From assembly GCA_036245805.1 (NCBI GenBank), contig BTRK01000006.1, forward strand, positions 46,431,257 through 46,495,256: a DNA stretch of 64,000 nucleotides. Direction: 5' to 3'. Position 1 is the first letter of the stretch. Every line of letters begins with the position of its first letter. The translations under genes and the position numbers were made by a program. This DNA is from Pristionchus mayeri (Eukaryota > Nematoda > Chromadorea > Rhabditida > Neodiplogasteridae). Of this stretch, positions 36,501 through 47,400 are shown piece by piece. The notes beneath the pieces are model-generated. The model did no database searches, was not told the DNA's origin, and saw only the letters and a list, made by a program, of their open reading frames with translations.

Positions 36501-39443
36501 TTTCCATATAGTGCATCTTCGCCCCGTTGCCCGTTCTCATCCATCAGTGTGCCCATTCCCCTCCCCCTCGCGTAATTTCGCCCACATTTGCTGGCCCATC
36601 ACAAAGAATCATTCATTAGCCGGAGAACCTCTCTCAGGGAGCAATGCTCTAGCTCTCTCCATATCACACACTCTCTCGCCCTCTCTGATCGACGAGAGAG
36701 CATGTGGTTTGGAGAGAGTCAGGCGATTCCTCCTCTCTCCGGGCACACAGACCCTGGGATCTCTGCCTACTCGACATTTTTTCGGAGAATTAGCATGAAA
36801 AAAAGAGCGATTGGACGAGTTGAAAACAGTTGATAGCACAGCTTGTTTACAAAACGAGAGGACAACGTTATTTGTTCCTCTGTCTTTTCGTTTCATCGTT
36901 TCCGACAAGCGATGCCATGAGGATTTATATTTTTCTTGAGCGGCTATGTCAATGCTCTTAGTGAGAAGTGCACATATGGTCCCGTGGTGTAGCGGTTAGC
37001 ACTCAGGACTCTGAATCCTGCGACGGGAGTTCAAATCTCCCCGGGACCTTCTCCTTTTGCCGGTTTCGGCGAGGGTGTCCATTACGAAACTATCAACGTT
37101 TACTGGAAATTATCGATTTTTAATATAGATTATATAGAATCGTTGATTCTGATGGTTCCGTACTGACATCTAATGACCAGAAGTGTGTAGCTTTTGAAAA
37201 ATTCTTTTCTTCTGTCTTTAGCCCTCCCCAATCGTCCCCACTCCCTCTCCCTTCCCCTTCTTTCATTTTCGATCTCCCTTCAATTTCTTACGTGGATGTT
37301 ATCTGTGCACTTAGTAAGCTTGCCCCCAAAGTGAATGTTACTCCCGACACTATTCCCAGTATAGTTCTTTCGAGGTGTAGATTATCTGTTGTATCTCCTC
37401 TCCTTACTATTTTTAACAAGTCTCTGCTTACCTCCCAAGTGCCATTTCAATGGCGTCAAGCTTTAGTTAAACCTATTCCAAAAAAATCTAGTAACTCTAT
37501 AACAGATTTTCGTCCTATTTCACTTACTTCATCTGTGTGTAAAGTTTTTGAGAAGATTATCATAGGTAAAATTACGGCGTTTCTTGACCAGAACAACTTA
37601 TTTGACCCTCACCAATCTGGTTTCAGAAATTGTAGATCAACTTCCACTAATCTTGCTGAGACTTATGCACATTATCTCCGCATCTCTAAGCATGGCTCTC
37701 CTTTTGACACAATTTACATAGATTTCAGAAAAGCTTTTGATTCTATTGATCATAGATTATTGTTACATAAATTGTCCGAGTTAGGCATCTCTAATCACAT
37801 TGTATCATGGTTCCATTCATATCTCTCTGGTCGTACGCAATCCGTATTTATTGACACTTCATTTTCCCCACCATCCCCGGTCATATCTGGCGTGCCACAG
37901 GGATCTTGTCTCGGGCCTCTCCTCTTCATCATATTTATCAATGATATCTGTGTAAAATTCCCGGCCTCCATTTATTATTCTGTGTATGCAGACGACCTCA
38001 AGTTGTTCGCTGAAGCCCCTCTGTTCTCAGATGACTTGCAATCCGCTCTAGATATTGTTTCTAACTGGTCCTCGCAGTGGAATCTTGGCGTTTCTGAAAC
38101 TAAATGTCACATGTTCACTATGGCCGACATAATCCCCGTAAACTATTCACCATTAACGGTGTTATCTTAAACGAGCCTAGCAATGACCCAAGTAAATGTA
38201 TCATTAAAGATCTAGGAGTGCATTTCTCCCCTTCTCTTTCTTTCTCATCCCATATTAGTAAAATTATTTCTAAAGCCCGTACCAAATCTAATCTAATTTT
38301 TAAATCCTTTCGTAGCAATTCTATTGAGTTATATCTCAAATCGTATAATACTTTCATCCTCCCAAATCTCGAATATTGCTCCATTATCTGGAATCCTATA
38401 CATAGTGTAGCATTGACTAAAGAGCTTGAAAGAGTTCAGCGTGACTATACCCGCAGAATGTATGTACGCTGTTCCCTCCCTCCTATATCATATAAGCATC
38501 GGCTCCATGAGCTTAATCTAATGACTTTAGAACGCCGTAGGTTCATAATTGATATATTATTCCTCCATTCGATTATCCACAGCCGTTATTCTCTTGATAT
38601 TTCTTCTCTACTTACACGCGCGCCACTCACTCGCCCCCTCAGAAATGCACACCCACTTCGTATATCTTTACCTTTCATACCAAATAATTCTTGTTCCACT
38701 CTTGTATCTAGAACCATGTCCATTTGGAATGCTCTTCCCATAGAATATGTTAGTTCTTCGCATAGTGTATTTTCTAGTTACATCCGTTCACAACCCCCCC
38801 ACTTTTTATCCCCCGTCTATTATTGCCACTCGGCTTGATCTTTGATCCCGTCCCCTCCCCTACCCTTGCTGCCTAGCAACCTTCAACCGATTCGATCCAA
38901 TCGACGGACATCCGTTTCTTGTATACCCTCTCGTTATTTCTTGAACTCCCACCTAACGGAATAAACGAATGAATGAATGAATGAATGAATGAATTATCGA
39001 TTTTTTCAGCGAGGCAACCAATCCTTCCTTCAACGAGGCCATCGCTAACGTCTTCTCGATCCTTGCAGCTAACACTGACTATCTGTTCAGTCAGGTGAGA
39101 ACAGTCTAGATGTTGGACTTTTATGACGCAATTGCTGCTAGAACTTGGAACGAAATTAGGCAAATCCAGATAGCATTTCGAATTCAGTGAATCGAATCGA
39201 CGGAATGGATTGCGCACATGACAATTTCACTTCTCCATTTTCATTTCTCTTCACCTAAATGTGCATGTCACCTAAACGCCTAAACGCCTAAACGCAATAG
39301 AGATGTAAAAATCTTCAAGTACACGTCACATCCTTTCCAACTCTAAAATCTCGAGTGAAATTCATCGTTCTCTATTTCACTTTCTCCTTTCTTGCCCGAT
39401 CAACATCGTAAATTCGTTCCTCTTTCTTCCTCTGTTATTTATT

Positions 39444-39487
<44 letters not shown>

Positions 39488-41952
39488 ATCTCATTCTCTC
39501 TTTCAATCTCTCTCCTTTTTCAGAGTCTGATTGCTCCCGAATCGCTCGTTCCCAAGGAGTCGCAAGTAATCAATCGACTCTACAAGGTCAGTGGGGGCGG
39601 AATGGGAAGGGGAGAGAGAGAGACAGAGTTAGAGAATTGAAAGGAGCGCCGAGAAAGGTGAAGGAGTAGAGAGTAACAATGTATTCCCTCTTCTCCCATT
39701 CATTGTGGGGGCGCACTGCGAGAGGGGGTACTTGACAGGGGAGAAGGTTAGAATAGATCGTCCAACCTGAGCGCTCTGGTTCGATCGGAATTCGGATCTC
39801 ACGATATTCATCTGAGTCGGTTCGCGATACCGATCGGGACAGATAAGCGTGAAGGGCAGAGGAAGTTAGAGATCAGGCGAAATAGGGAGGGTCCAGAGCG
39901 GCGGGAGGAGAGAGAGGAGGAGGAGGATGCGAGGGCGGAGCCTCTCTCGCTCCCTCCGCGAGCGCACATTCACTCCTTCGTTCTAAGTGGCCGCAAGTAG
40001 TGCCTGACCTTGGGATCGATTTGCCCTGTTTCTTCTCACCACTCTTTCCTCCCCTTCCCCTCCTACAGTAGAGTGACGCTTCCCCAGGAACTATGTCTCC
40101 ATTATGCGTTTCTGGCGAGTATGCCTACAGCTTGACGGGAATTAGTTCTAGTTAGGCAATCCAGGGACCGTTTCACAAATCACGGTTTGGAGCCAAAAGT
40201 GCATCCAAAAAGGGCAAATACGTTCATTTCTTGGTGTCCGTTACAATGCGTGGGTTGTGAAAAACTGCTTCCATCTCGTCTCATCGCCCTATCTTCCAGG
40301 AGGCTCTCACCAACTTCGCCAAACTCCCCTTCGACTTGGCCGCCGACGAGTGGCGCATCGAGTACTTCAATGGCAAGACCGCGCCCAGCAAGCTCAACGA
40401 GCGATGGTGGCAGCTACGGTAAGGATACCGTAATCCGATTCCCCGTAGGACCTAACCAATCGATATTCTGACTACCGTAGTCTTGCACCCAGGCCCAGCC
40501 AATCGAAAATTTTCAGTGAGCGCTACGAGGGTATTAAGCCCGTGACGGCCGCCGTAAACGCCTCCACCTTGGACGCCTTGATCAATACGGCGATCGTGCA
40601 GGTACCGTAGCTCTACCGTAGCCAACGATCGATCGATAACTGATGTTTCAAGTTACCGTAATCCTTGCAGGAACACTCGCCCGCGACGCGTCAGATGATC
40701 ACCTACGTGATGCAGTTCCAGATCCTGAAGGCTCTGTGCCCCGAAGGCGCCATCCTGGTTCGTGATCTACCGAATATTATTGTAGCCTACCGTAGTACCT
40801 ACAGTACATCATGATGTACCAATTATCGATCGAACGAATTATCGATTTGCAGAGCGAGGGATGCATTCTGTCGGAGGACACGACCGGCAAGCTGCGCGAG
40901 GCCATGGAGAAGGGGTCATCGATCAACTGGCTCGAGGCGCTCAAGATCGTCACCGGCAAGGGTAAGTCCTCTTGAAATGTGCTGTGCTATCCTCATTTCC
41001 GGCTAAAGTTCGACTAAAACGTTCACGACTGAAAATGGGAAAATGACACCGATATCAACCCATCTCGTCACCATTTTGCAAAAAATTGTAAATACGAGTA
41101 AAATTTTTGCGGATTTCATCATAGTTCATCACCATTTTCAAGCCGCGTTCTGCCATTAATTGTGACAAAAAATGCAGATATTTTACATTAAAACAACGTT
41201 CATTTTAATTTCATCTCTCTTTTGCAGCCGAACTCGACGTCGCTCCCCTGCTCGAGTACTACGAGCCGCTCATCAATTGGCTCCAGAACACGAACGAGGT
41301 CGACCAGGTCATCGTCGGCTGGGAGGGCGAGGGTGTGCGCTTCACCAGGTAAGATGGATGACCTACCGAACTGCCTACTGTACCCTGATCATACTGCAGT
41401 CACGTCACTCATACCGTCCCCTTGCAGTGAGGAGATCCCCGCGCCTCGCGCTGATGGCGGTTCGGGCTTGGGCGGAGGCCCTTCGGTGCTGTCCGAGGAC
41501 CGCGTCGCGTATCCCGGTGAGATTCTACCAGTGACACCCATTCAATTGCGTTGTCATGGTACAATCTTGCAGGTGGTGACTGTTCGAACGGACAGGAGTG
41601 CCTGCTAGAGTCAGTTTGCGATGGAAAGATGTGCGTATGCGCGCCCGGCCTGTTCACCCTGACCCTGGGCACCTCGATCAACTGCGTGCCCGGCAACCCG
41701 GCTGACAAGGGCTTCGGAGACGGACAGGTACCGTGCCTAGTTACTATATCGATTATTGGTACCTTAACCTGGATCAACCAATCGATAATTCAGGGAGGTC
41801 TGGTGATCGGGCTGTTCCCGTCGGAGAACACGACCACCATGGCGCCCACGACGACTACGAAGCGTGGTCGAGGAGGCAGGTCGAGGAAGGCGTCATCTTC
41901 GGCATTCGGCCTTCTGCCTCTCCTCGCACTCGCTTGCGCTCTCCTCTTCTAA
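27546..41952 (+). CDS. acn-1: ACN-1, angiotensin-converting-enzyme-like non-peptidase
   Basis: In C. elegans ACN-1 is needed for moulting and larval development. Exons: 27546-27623, 28001-28268, 28542-28694, 28957-29099, 29634-29720, 30394-30492, 30620-30688, 31318-31401, 31622-31696, 31822-31986, 32066-32130, 32304-32437, 32602-32744, 34200-34290, 34704-34837, 35903-36045, 36146-36253, 39010-39094, 39534-39596, 40300-40418, 40517-40601, 40671-40757, 40853-40961, 41228-41348, 41428-41516, 41573-41727, 41794-41952, giving 1036 residues in consistent phase. It opens with a signal peptide (LLGPLFLLATGALAQ), then a Pro/Glu- and His-rich spacer to about residue 275, then the M2 peptidase fold. At the HEMGH position the sequence reads SLLAQ (about 661-665), so both zinc histidines are lost, while the ligand Glu of NPSFNEAIAN remains. 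A six-cysteine EB-like module (about 935-975) and a hydrophobic C-terminal tail suggest membrane or GPI anchoring. Confidence 0.94.
27781..27953. repeat. longer family D-type element with GGCACTAG ends
   Basis: 173 bases that start GGCACTAGATCGGAT and end ATCCGTCTAGTGCC, an inverted terminal repeat of about 15 bases; further inverted matches (CCTTCCGGATGATAACC / GGTTACCATCCCGAAGG) follow. It sits in the first acn-1 intron. Confidence 0.75.
32148..32215. repeat. diverged family H hairpin
   Basis: CTCACTCTCTTCAATTAACACACTCTCTCG with a partial mirror GGGGCGAGAGAGCAGGAAG. A degraded copy in an acn-1 intron. Confidence 0.45.
32848..34113 (-). mobile_element. mariner-type DNA transposon, decayed, copy 1
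   Basis: 1266 bases bounded by inverted ends TTAGGTTGATGCATAAG... and the matching complement ending CAACCTGA, with TA on both sides. Length and ends are typical of mariner. Minus-strand reading frames around 33073-33300 resemble a decayed transposase but are full of stops. It lies in the acn-1 intron between exons 32602-32744 and 34200-34290. Confidence 0.9.
34387..34577. repeat. dispersed repeat family F, copy 1
   Basis: About 190 bases beginning AACCTTCC then AAAAAGTGGACTCTGGGTCT, with AGGCTAGGCGGATTAG internally. Two other copies lie at 42610-42797 and 48420-48609, all in the same orientation. In an acn-1 intron. Confidence 0.85.
36046..36145 (+). repeat. acn-1 intron with four ACCGTA motifs
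   Basis: This 100-base intron contains GATACCGTAACCC, ACTACCGTATCC, ACTACCGTAACC and GATACCGTAACCC, spaced roughly 15-30 bases apart. Similar motifs recur in nearby short introns (40419-40516, 40602-40670, 40758-40852). Confidence 0.8.
36294..36361. repeat. repeat family G, single arm
   Basis: TTGTGCACAAAATTCCCAAT then CGTTGCGGCGCACTGCAAGA matches one arm of the full element at 46177-46357. In an acn-1 intron. Confidence 0.7.
36635..36745. repeat. hairpin repeat family H, copy 4
   Basis: GAGCAATGCTCTAGCTCTCT and its mirror AGAGAGTCAGGCGATT surround ACTCTCTCGCC. CCTCTCTCAGG on the left and CCTCTCTCCGG on the right look like an imperfect target duplication. In an acn-1 intron. Confidence 0.8.
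36978..37048 (+). tRNA. tRNA-Gln (anticodon CTG)
   Basis: Identical over its 71 bases to the minus-strand copy at 23011-23081. It is sense-oriented inside an acn-1 intron, just upstream of a truncated LINE. The 3' trailer TTCTCCTTTTGCCG is also shared in near-identical form with the other copy. Confidence 0.95.
37130..38996 (+). mobile_element. 5'-truncated non-LTR retrotransposon (CR1/Jockey-like LINE)
   Basis: The element opens inside its reverse-transcriptase frame (no endonuclease domain is visible) and ends in a GAAT-rich tandem tail (38968-38994), as in CR1-type LINEs. It inserted in an acn-1 intron on the same strand, and its tail ends about 15 bases before the acceptor of exon 39010-39094. 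Confidence 0.85.
37145..38838 (+). pseudogene. broken reverse transcriptase of the LINE
   Basis: Reverse-transcriptase blocks are visible in order: FRPISLTSSVCKVFEKII, YIDFRKAFDSIDHRLLLHKL, GVPQGSCLGPLLF, and the catalytic box VYADD. The frame is broken near 38150, where the first part ends (stop at 38168-38170) and the remainder continues in another frame to 38838. The N-terminal part is missing. The copy is dead. Confidence 0.88.
39450..39484. repeat. CT dinucleotide microsatellite
   Basis: An uninterrupted (TC)n tract of about 34 bases in the acn-1 intron upstream of exon 39534-39596, probably within or next to its polypyrimidine region. Confidence 0.95.
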
Positions 41953-42059
41953 GATAACGTCGTCTAGCCGCCCTCAAGAATCTCACATTCAGGATATGAC
42001 CCATAGCTGTTTGCGCCGATCTGTCTCTGCATATCAAATACTCCTTTCAATTTTTTTTC

Positions 42060-42130
42060 GAAATTCGGGTAACTCTTGGAGTGCACCGCAAATGACTTTT
42101 TGCGAATTGTATGCACAAAAAAATTGGTTA
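42060..42130. repeat. repeat family G, single arm with inverted flanks
   Basis: CTCTTGGAGTGCACCGCAAA then GCGAATTGTATGCACAAAA; outside it AAATTCGGGTAAC and GTTACACGAATTT form a further inverted pair. Confidence 0.6.
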
Positions 42131-42609
42131 CACGAATTTCCTCCCGCTCACTACCCCTTTCCCAAACGCTGCTGAAACGGGCCGACCGCTTGCTCCCGAG
42201 ACTTGCCTCCCCCACTAATAATTGTGTAGAAATCGCTGATTTCGTGACAAGCAAATGAGATAAACTATTTATTTGAATACAACGATCTTATTTTAAAAGT
42301 TCCTTGAAATAAGCACTTGAATATGAGAGAGTACTGATTAGAGTTCGAGCAACGATAACACTCTCATTGTATGAACTCGTCGGTATCCGTTCGAGAGAGG
42401 ATGCTGAATCATAAACCGGAAAAGCATATTGAAAGACCGATTACCAAAAAAAAAGAGTAACCCAAAACGAGAGTGAGTTTAATTATGGATTTGATTGATA
42501 ATAGGAATATGCTAGTCAATGTAATAAGTTTGCAACAAATATCGATATTTATTTTTTTGACATCGATAGAGGAGTTACCCATGATTAGAATCAATGTTCT
42601 GAGAGAGAG

Positions 42610-42797
42610 AGAAACCTTAAATGCAGGAAGGTCGCCAAAAAGTGCACTCTGGGTCTTAGTGAAGACCCTGAGAGAAATATGGTTCGAATATGTCGCCTAT
42701 CCCTCGCCTTCTCTACCCCTCATGCTCTCTAGGCGAGGCGGGGCAGATGATAGTGCTGGGAAGCCCCGCGTGCCCCGCCCATTTACAGTCTCTATGC
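42610..42797. repeat. dispersed repeat family F, copy 2
   Basis: Matches copies 1 and 3 through AAAAAGTGCACTCTGGGTCT, GAGAGAAATATGGTTCGAA and CTCTCTAGGCGAGGCGG. Confidence 0.85.
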
Positions 42798-42913
42798 CTT
42801 TATTGTTGCAGCAAAACAAACTATTATGTCTCCATGGAGTTTCTCTACATTTGCAATCGATAATCAATCTGCAGGACTCTCCAATCGGTTCCCGACCCAA
42901 CCTTCGAGGTACC

Positions 42914-43173
42914 TTATAAAGTAGTAAAGTAAAGTAAGTTGAGGCATCCAAGCAAGGCTGGTTTGCCACCCCCGCGCCAATTCTGCGTTCAGTCTGTCCT
43001 GAGGTTATCGGCGACCTATGCGTGAGGCTACCGCCCGTGTTGTGTGCACGTGGTGGGGGATTTCTGACCTATTTCTTAACCCCCCTGGTCTGGGTGGATC
43101 TGCAGGCGAGGGGGGTCGAACTCATGACCATCGGATTCGCATTCCTGGCACACAACCACTGCGCCACCTCGCC
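42914..43173 (-). mobile_element. tRNA-derived SINE
   Basis: Read on the minus strand from 43173, the head GGCGAGGTGGCGCAGTGG contains a Pol III A-box and GGTCATGAGTTCGACCCC a B-box, as in a tRNA. About 180 bases of unrelated body follow, with a TTTAC-repeat tail near 42920-42935. A body fragment recurs at 17726-17765. Confidence 0.72.
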
Positions 43174-44474
43174 TGCTCTTGTCCAGTACAATTTCTAAAA
43201 TAAGACCTACACTCTCCAGATTGACTTTTTCAACGAGAAATGGGGTTAGCGACGAGGAGAGTAAGTCAGCCACAAGGGGTGTGTGGGCCAAGAAAGCATG
43301 GTTAGAAGACGGAGAAAGAGAGAACAGCTCCCGATAAGATGGCAAGTGTGGTGGTTGTGCGTGGTGAGAGATCTATGGATCAGAGGAAGTTGATGGCAAG
43401 AGACACACATCTGTTGACAACTATTATTGAGTTAGAAATTTGGATCTTCCTTCTACACAAACTATCTGGTCGAGTGGCCAGAGAGGTTATAGAATGAAAG
43501 TGATTTCTGTTCTCGAACACTTTTCCACGGCTGATATTTCTTTGACGCTGCTCATTTTAAATGCCTGGAAGCGGAAAAACAAAGAGGAAGAGGGCAGTTG
43601 TCTACTGCTACTACGTGTTGGCCCCCTAGATACCTGCATCGATCTTCCCTTTCTCCCTAGACCACTTCGAACATTTTACTTTTTAGCCCCCACTTCACAC
43701 ACCGTTTACAAGAGTGCCCTTTCATAACCCTCTCCATTCCTCAATGGCGTAGGGCCGAGCAGGTAACAAAGTTGTTTTGATCCGCTGTCATGCTCATTCA
43801 GTCCCCATAATGGAGGCCCCCTCAATCTGCCCCGTCGAGGGGAGTTCTCCTGGTTCCTCCTCCTCCCCACTTCCTTCACCTTTCCTTCCCCCCTCAACCC
43901 TCCTCACTTCCCGTCTTTATACGCAATTGTCTTATGGAAGTACCATTTTCGGCACCCCTCCCACCTCACTCTTCCATTATCTGCCCATTTTCGATATTAT
44001 TGTTCTGTGTTTTTTCCGGGTTACTTCTTGAGAGTAGAGAGGGTCTCAGACCTCTTTCACGGCTCACTGATTTCTCTTTGCTAGCTTTTTACCTCCCTCT
44101 CTTCGACATCCCAACGTGAGTTTTGCCTTGCCCCATGACTTCTCGACCCAATCGACCCTCCATCTCCCCCGTACCCAGAAAGCAGCCAGCTCATCTAATC
44201 GATCCCACTAATCCATCCAATCCTAGCCGCACTGTATCCCTGCCGGCGAGGGTACTGCTTCCTTCTCTTGTTTAGATTCAAGATTATCAATATTTCCAAA
44301 CACTCTCTCGCAATTTGGAAGTGTCTAGAATGAAGAGATTACCACCGATCTCTAGTAGTCATTGAGGAATCTGAGTTGCGGTCAGGTGCGTAGAATGAAT
44401 AGAATCTGAAAATGATCGCCCTGAAATCTAAAATCTTTCTCGCGCTGAAACCATGCTTCCCTTCGAGATTCAAT

Positions 44475-44484
44475 CATTTATCAG
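44475..44484 (+). promoter_or_regulatory. probable trans-splice acceptor of the aquaporin gene
   Basis: TCATTTATCAG ends at 44484, directly before the ATG at 44485. Confidence 0.6.
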
Positions 44485-47400
44485 ATGGCCGACCAGACTC
44501 ATCATGACAAGGGAGGCACGATCTCTTTCTCCCTAGCATGCAAATGCATTGCTGAATTCGTCGGATGCACGCTCTTTGTTTTCGCAGGTGAGGAAACGAC
44601 TCTGTTCACGCATCGATGGCATGCTTTTTTGGGTACCAGATCTGCAGCTGGGACCCCGAACTTTCGTTGTGACCCCGATTCGGAAGCGAAAAAGAGGAAA
44701 CTACCACAACAATCCCACCCCAATAGCGGCCCCGAAATAGGTCCCACCTGACCAACTATTCTCGTCTCTTCGGTCCCGTGAATATAAGCAAAAATAAGTA
44801 GTTCCGAAAAGTATGTGAGATAGCACGGAAAGTGAAATATCTTCACAATATGGATCTTTCACAGTATTCTCTCTCACAGTATCTCGTTGGCTAGTCTAGG
44901 TCACCTTGCCGCGTTCCATCACCCCCACATTTCGAAATCATGTGAAGGAAAGGAGCTGGGATGTTGCCTCGAATAGGTAACCCTAGTTGATAGTATCCGA
45001 TTGAGGCACATCTCAATGGGCGGGTCATCATGATGTGGTTGTTCCTGCACTCTCCCACGGACTCGCCATCTTCATTCTCATCACCAGTCTCGGCCACATC
45101 AGGTACACGGAATATTTTGGCAGAATGCCAACAACATTCATGACGAAGTAAATGGTTGAAAGTTCTCTCTCTATATCAGCGCTCTCTGACCTGTACTCAT
45201 TTGTTTGTCTATAATAATTTCGTGCAGGATGTATGGCGGTTCGTCATTGTTCATCGCGTTACTTTGTTTTTCTTTTTCCAAATATAAATATCAATAACAA
45301 TATTACTATTATTAAGCGGTGGTCACTTCAACCCGGCTGTCACTATCGCAGTCTTCCTGTGCGGGAGAATGAGGGCGGTGACTGCAGTGGCCTACGCCCT
45401 CTCGCAACTCGCCGGAGGACTCCTGGGCGCCGTGCTCACAAAGGCACGTTTTGTGCAGAAATTTCGAAAATTGTCTTTGCGGCGCACTGCAAGAGTTCTG
45501 TCAGACCCCAATTTCTTTAAAAAAATTCGCATCTCGCGCCCATTTTAATGCGAATTTATACAATGGAGACCATTAGAAATTAGAAATTAGACCATTAGAA
45601 ATTAGAAATTAGACCATTAGAAATCGTATTATATCGTCCGCTTATTCGTAAGAGGATAATAAATTCAGAGCGTTTTGATTGTCCATTGGCACACATACTA
45701 TTCTTACAGTATTTTACTTTTATTGCAGAATGATCTTTGATATTTAGGGAATTCTCACTTCCGCTGAATACGCCTCCATCCGTGGCGGCTCCACTTTCGT
45801 GCAGGCGAATTACAGCTGGCACAACGTAAGTTTTGAATGGGCAGAACGCCATTTTTCTATCCAGTTTTCTTCTAATTACTTCAATTTCAGGGAAAGAAGA
45901 AGTATTTCGATAACTTTATACAAAAGTAGGGATGAATCGTTTCTAGAATTACCTTCTCTAGCATAGCTTCCTGCCTTCGCCATGGTTACAGAGACCCTCT
46001 CTCAGGGTCTTCTTGCCGAAATCATCACCACTTTTTTCCTCGTGCACACCGTACTCCTGACTGCAATCGACGACAACAAATGGAATGCTGCCCTGTCCAT
46101 CGGCCTGACTGTCACAGTGGACATTCTGTCGATGTGAGCTCACCATCCCGTATCGTAGAATGCATCTCCGCAACATTTTGTATAGAAAATTCGCAATTAG
46201 TCGTTGCGGCGTTCTGCAAGCGATCCCTGACTCTCTTCATTCTATGCACTCTCTACCATACCCACCGATCGCCAGAGCAGTCAGCATGAATACAGCCCAG
46301 AACTCTTGCAGTGCGCCGCAATGACTAATTTCGAATTTTGTACACAAAAAAGTCGGCTAATTGAATTTCGACCTCTATTCAGCGGTCACATCACCGGCGC
46401 GGCAATGAATCCAGCCCGTGCCTTCGGTCCCTGCGTCCTCTGGCAGGTATGACTACGGTGGGAGGAAGATACTAGATTTAAAAGGATCCAATTCGTTCCT
46501 TAGGATTCTCTTTAACTTCACTCAATGAATTGGCGACAGAGATCAAAGGTCAACGATTGGTTGCAGATAATGGATCATGAAAAGGTAGAGGCGGGGTTCT
46601 GGGAGAACCACTTTGTTTACTGGGTTGGACCGGCTGCTGGTGCATTTCTTGCTGCTGCACTGTACAGGTAAGGAAGGATGGTGAGGGCACTAGGTCGGAT
46701 GACGTCATAGTTCTCATCCGAACTTGTGCGGGGGGGGCGGTGAGATACGGTAATATACTGCAGTAAAGTTGGAGACACGATACCATGCAATTTCATTCTA
46801 AACACTCTCGCTCTCTCTCTTAAACTCCCGAAAGAGTCTGTAGAATGCCGAAAGCGTGATATAGTGTGTTGAAACCTAGTGTCTGCAGGGTTCCCATTGG
46901 AAAATGCCCTCTGGGGTACCTCTGCAGTCCCTTTACCAGTTGCATGCCAGTGAATTCCCTGTTGGCTACCCACTGGCAAAAATTTATCGAGAGGAGAAAG
47001 TAGGAGTGATGCCATTCCAGTAAGCAGAAATATTTACCGGAAATTGTTCCTGGAATATGTACATAACACGTGGAAAAACATGTGAACCGTGTCTTCGATT
47101 TTAGGAGCGGACTACATAGAGTTTTAAAATCGCGTAATCATCCGTTAATTCTTGAAAACTATCTCGACAGATTTCGTGATGAGAGAGTGCAGAGAATGTA
47201 GAAACGATTACTCGAATATCGAAAAACACCGGTAACAATGAGTGCATTCAGAGTGTGCTACTCCCGGGAGTCTCGCCTACTGCAGTAACTGAATTCCTTC
47301 ACATTCCCCACTCCCTTCCTCTTCCTCCCACCATTCTGCTCCTCCTCTTCCTCCTCAATGTTCCTTTTCTCTTCCTCCGCCTTAGCTTCTCCTCTCCTGT

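Larger units (their letters stand above)
41953..44484. other. intergenic region between acn-1 and the aquaporin gene
   Basis: 2.5 kb without a supported exon. It holds a family G arm (42060-42130), a family F copy (42610-42797) and a tRNA-derived SINE (42914-43173). Confidence 0.65.

Noticed and set aside
39268..39297. CCTAAACG repeats resembling telomere sequence
   Set aside because: The unit is eight bases (CCTAAACG) and occurs about three times, so it is not the TTAGGC nematode telomere unit.
45891..45925. Short exon-like block GKKKYFDNFIQ in the aquaporin intron
   Set aside because: It has a good TTTCAG acceptor but no donor that keeps the frame into 45967-46133.
46889..47003. Alternative last exon of the aquaporin
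   Set aside because: It has a good CTGCAG acceptor and correct phase, but the tail it encodes is unlike aquaporins; 47770-47803 gives RCFLRKAESEP after the last helix, much closer to AQP8. It remains a real alternative.
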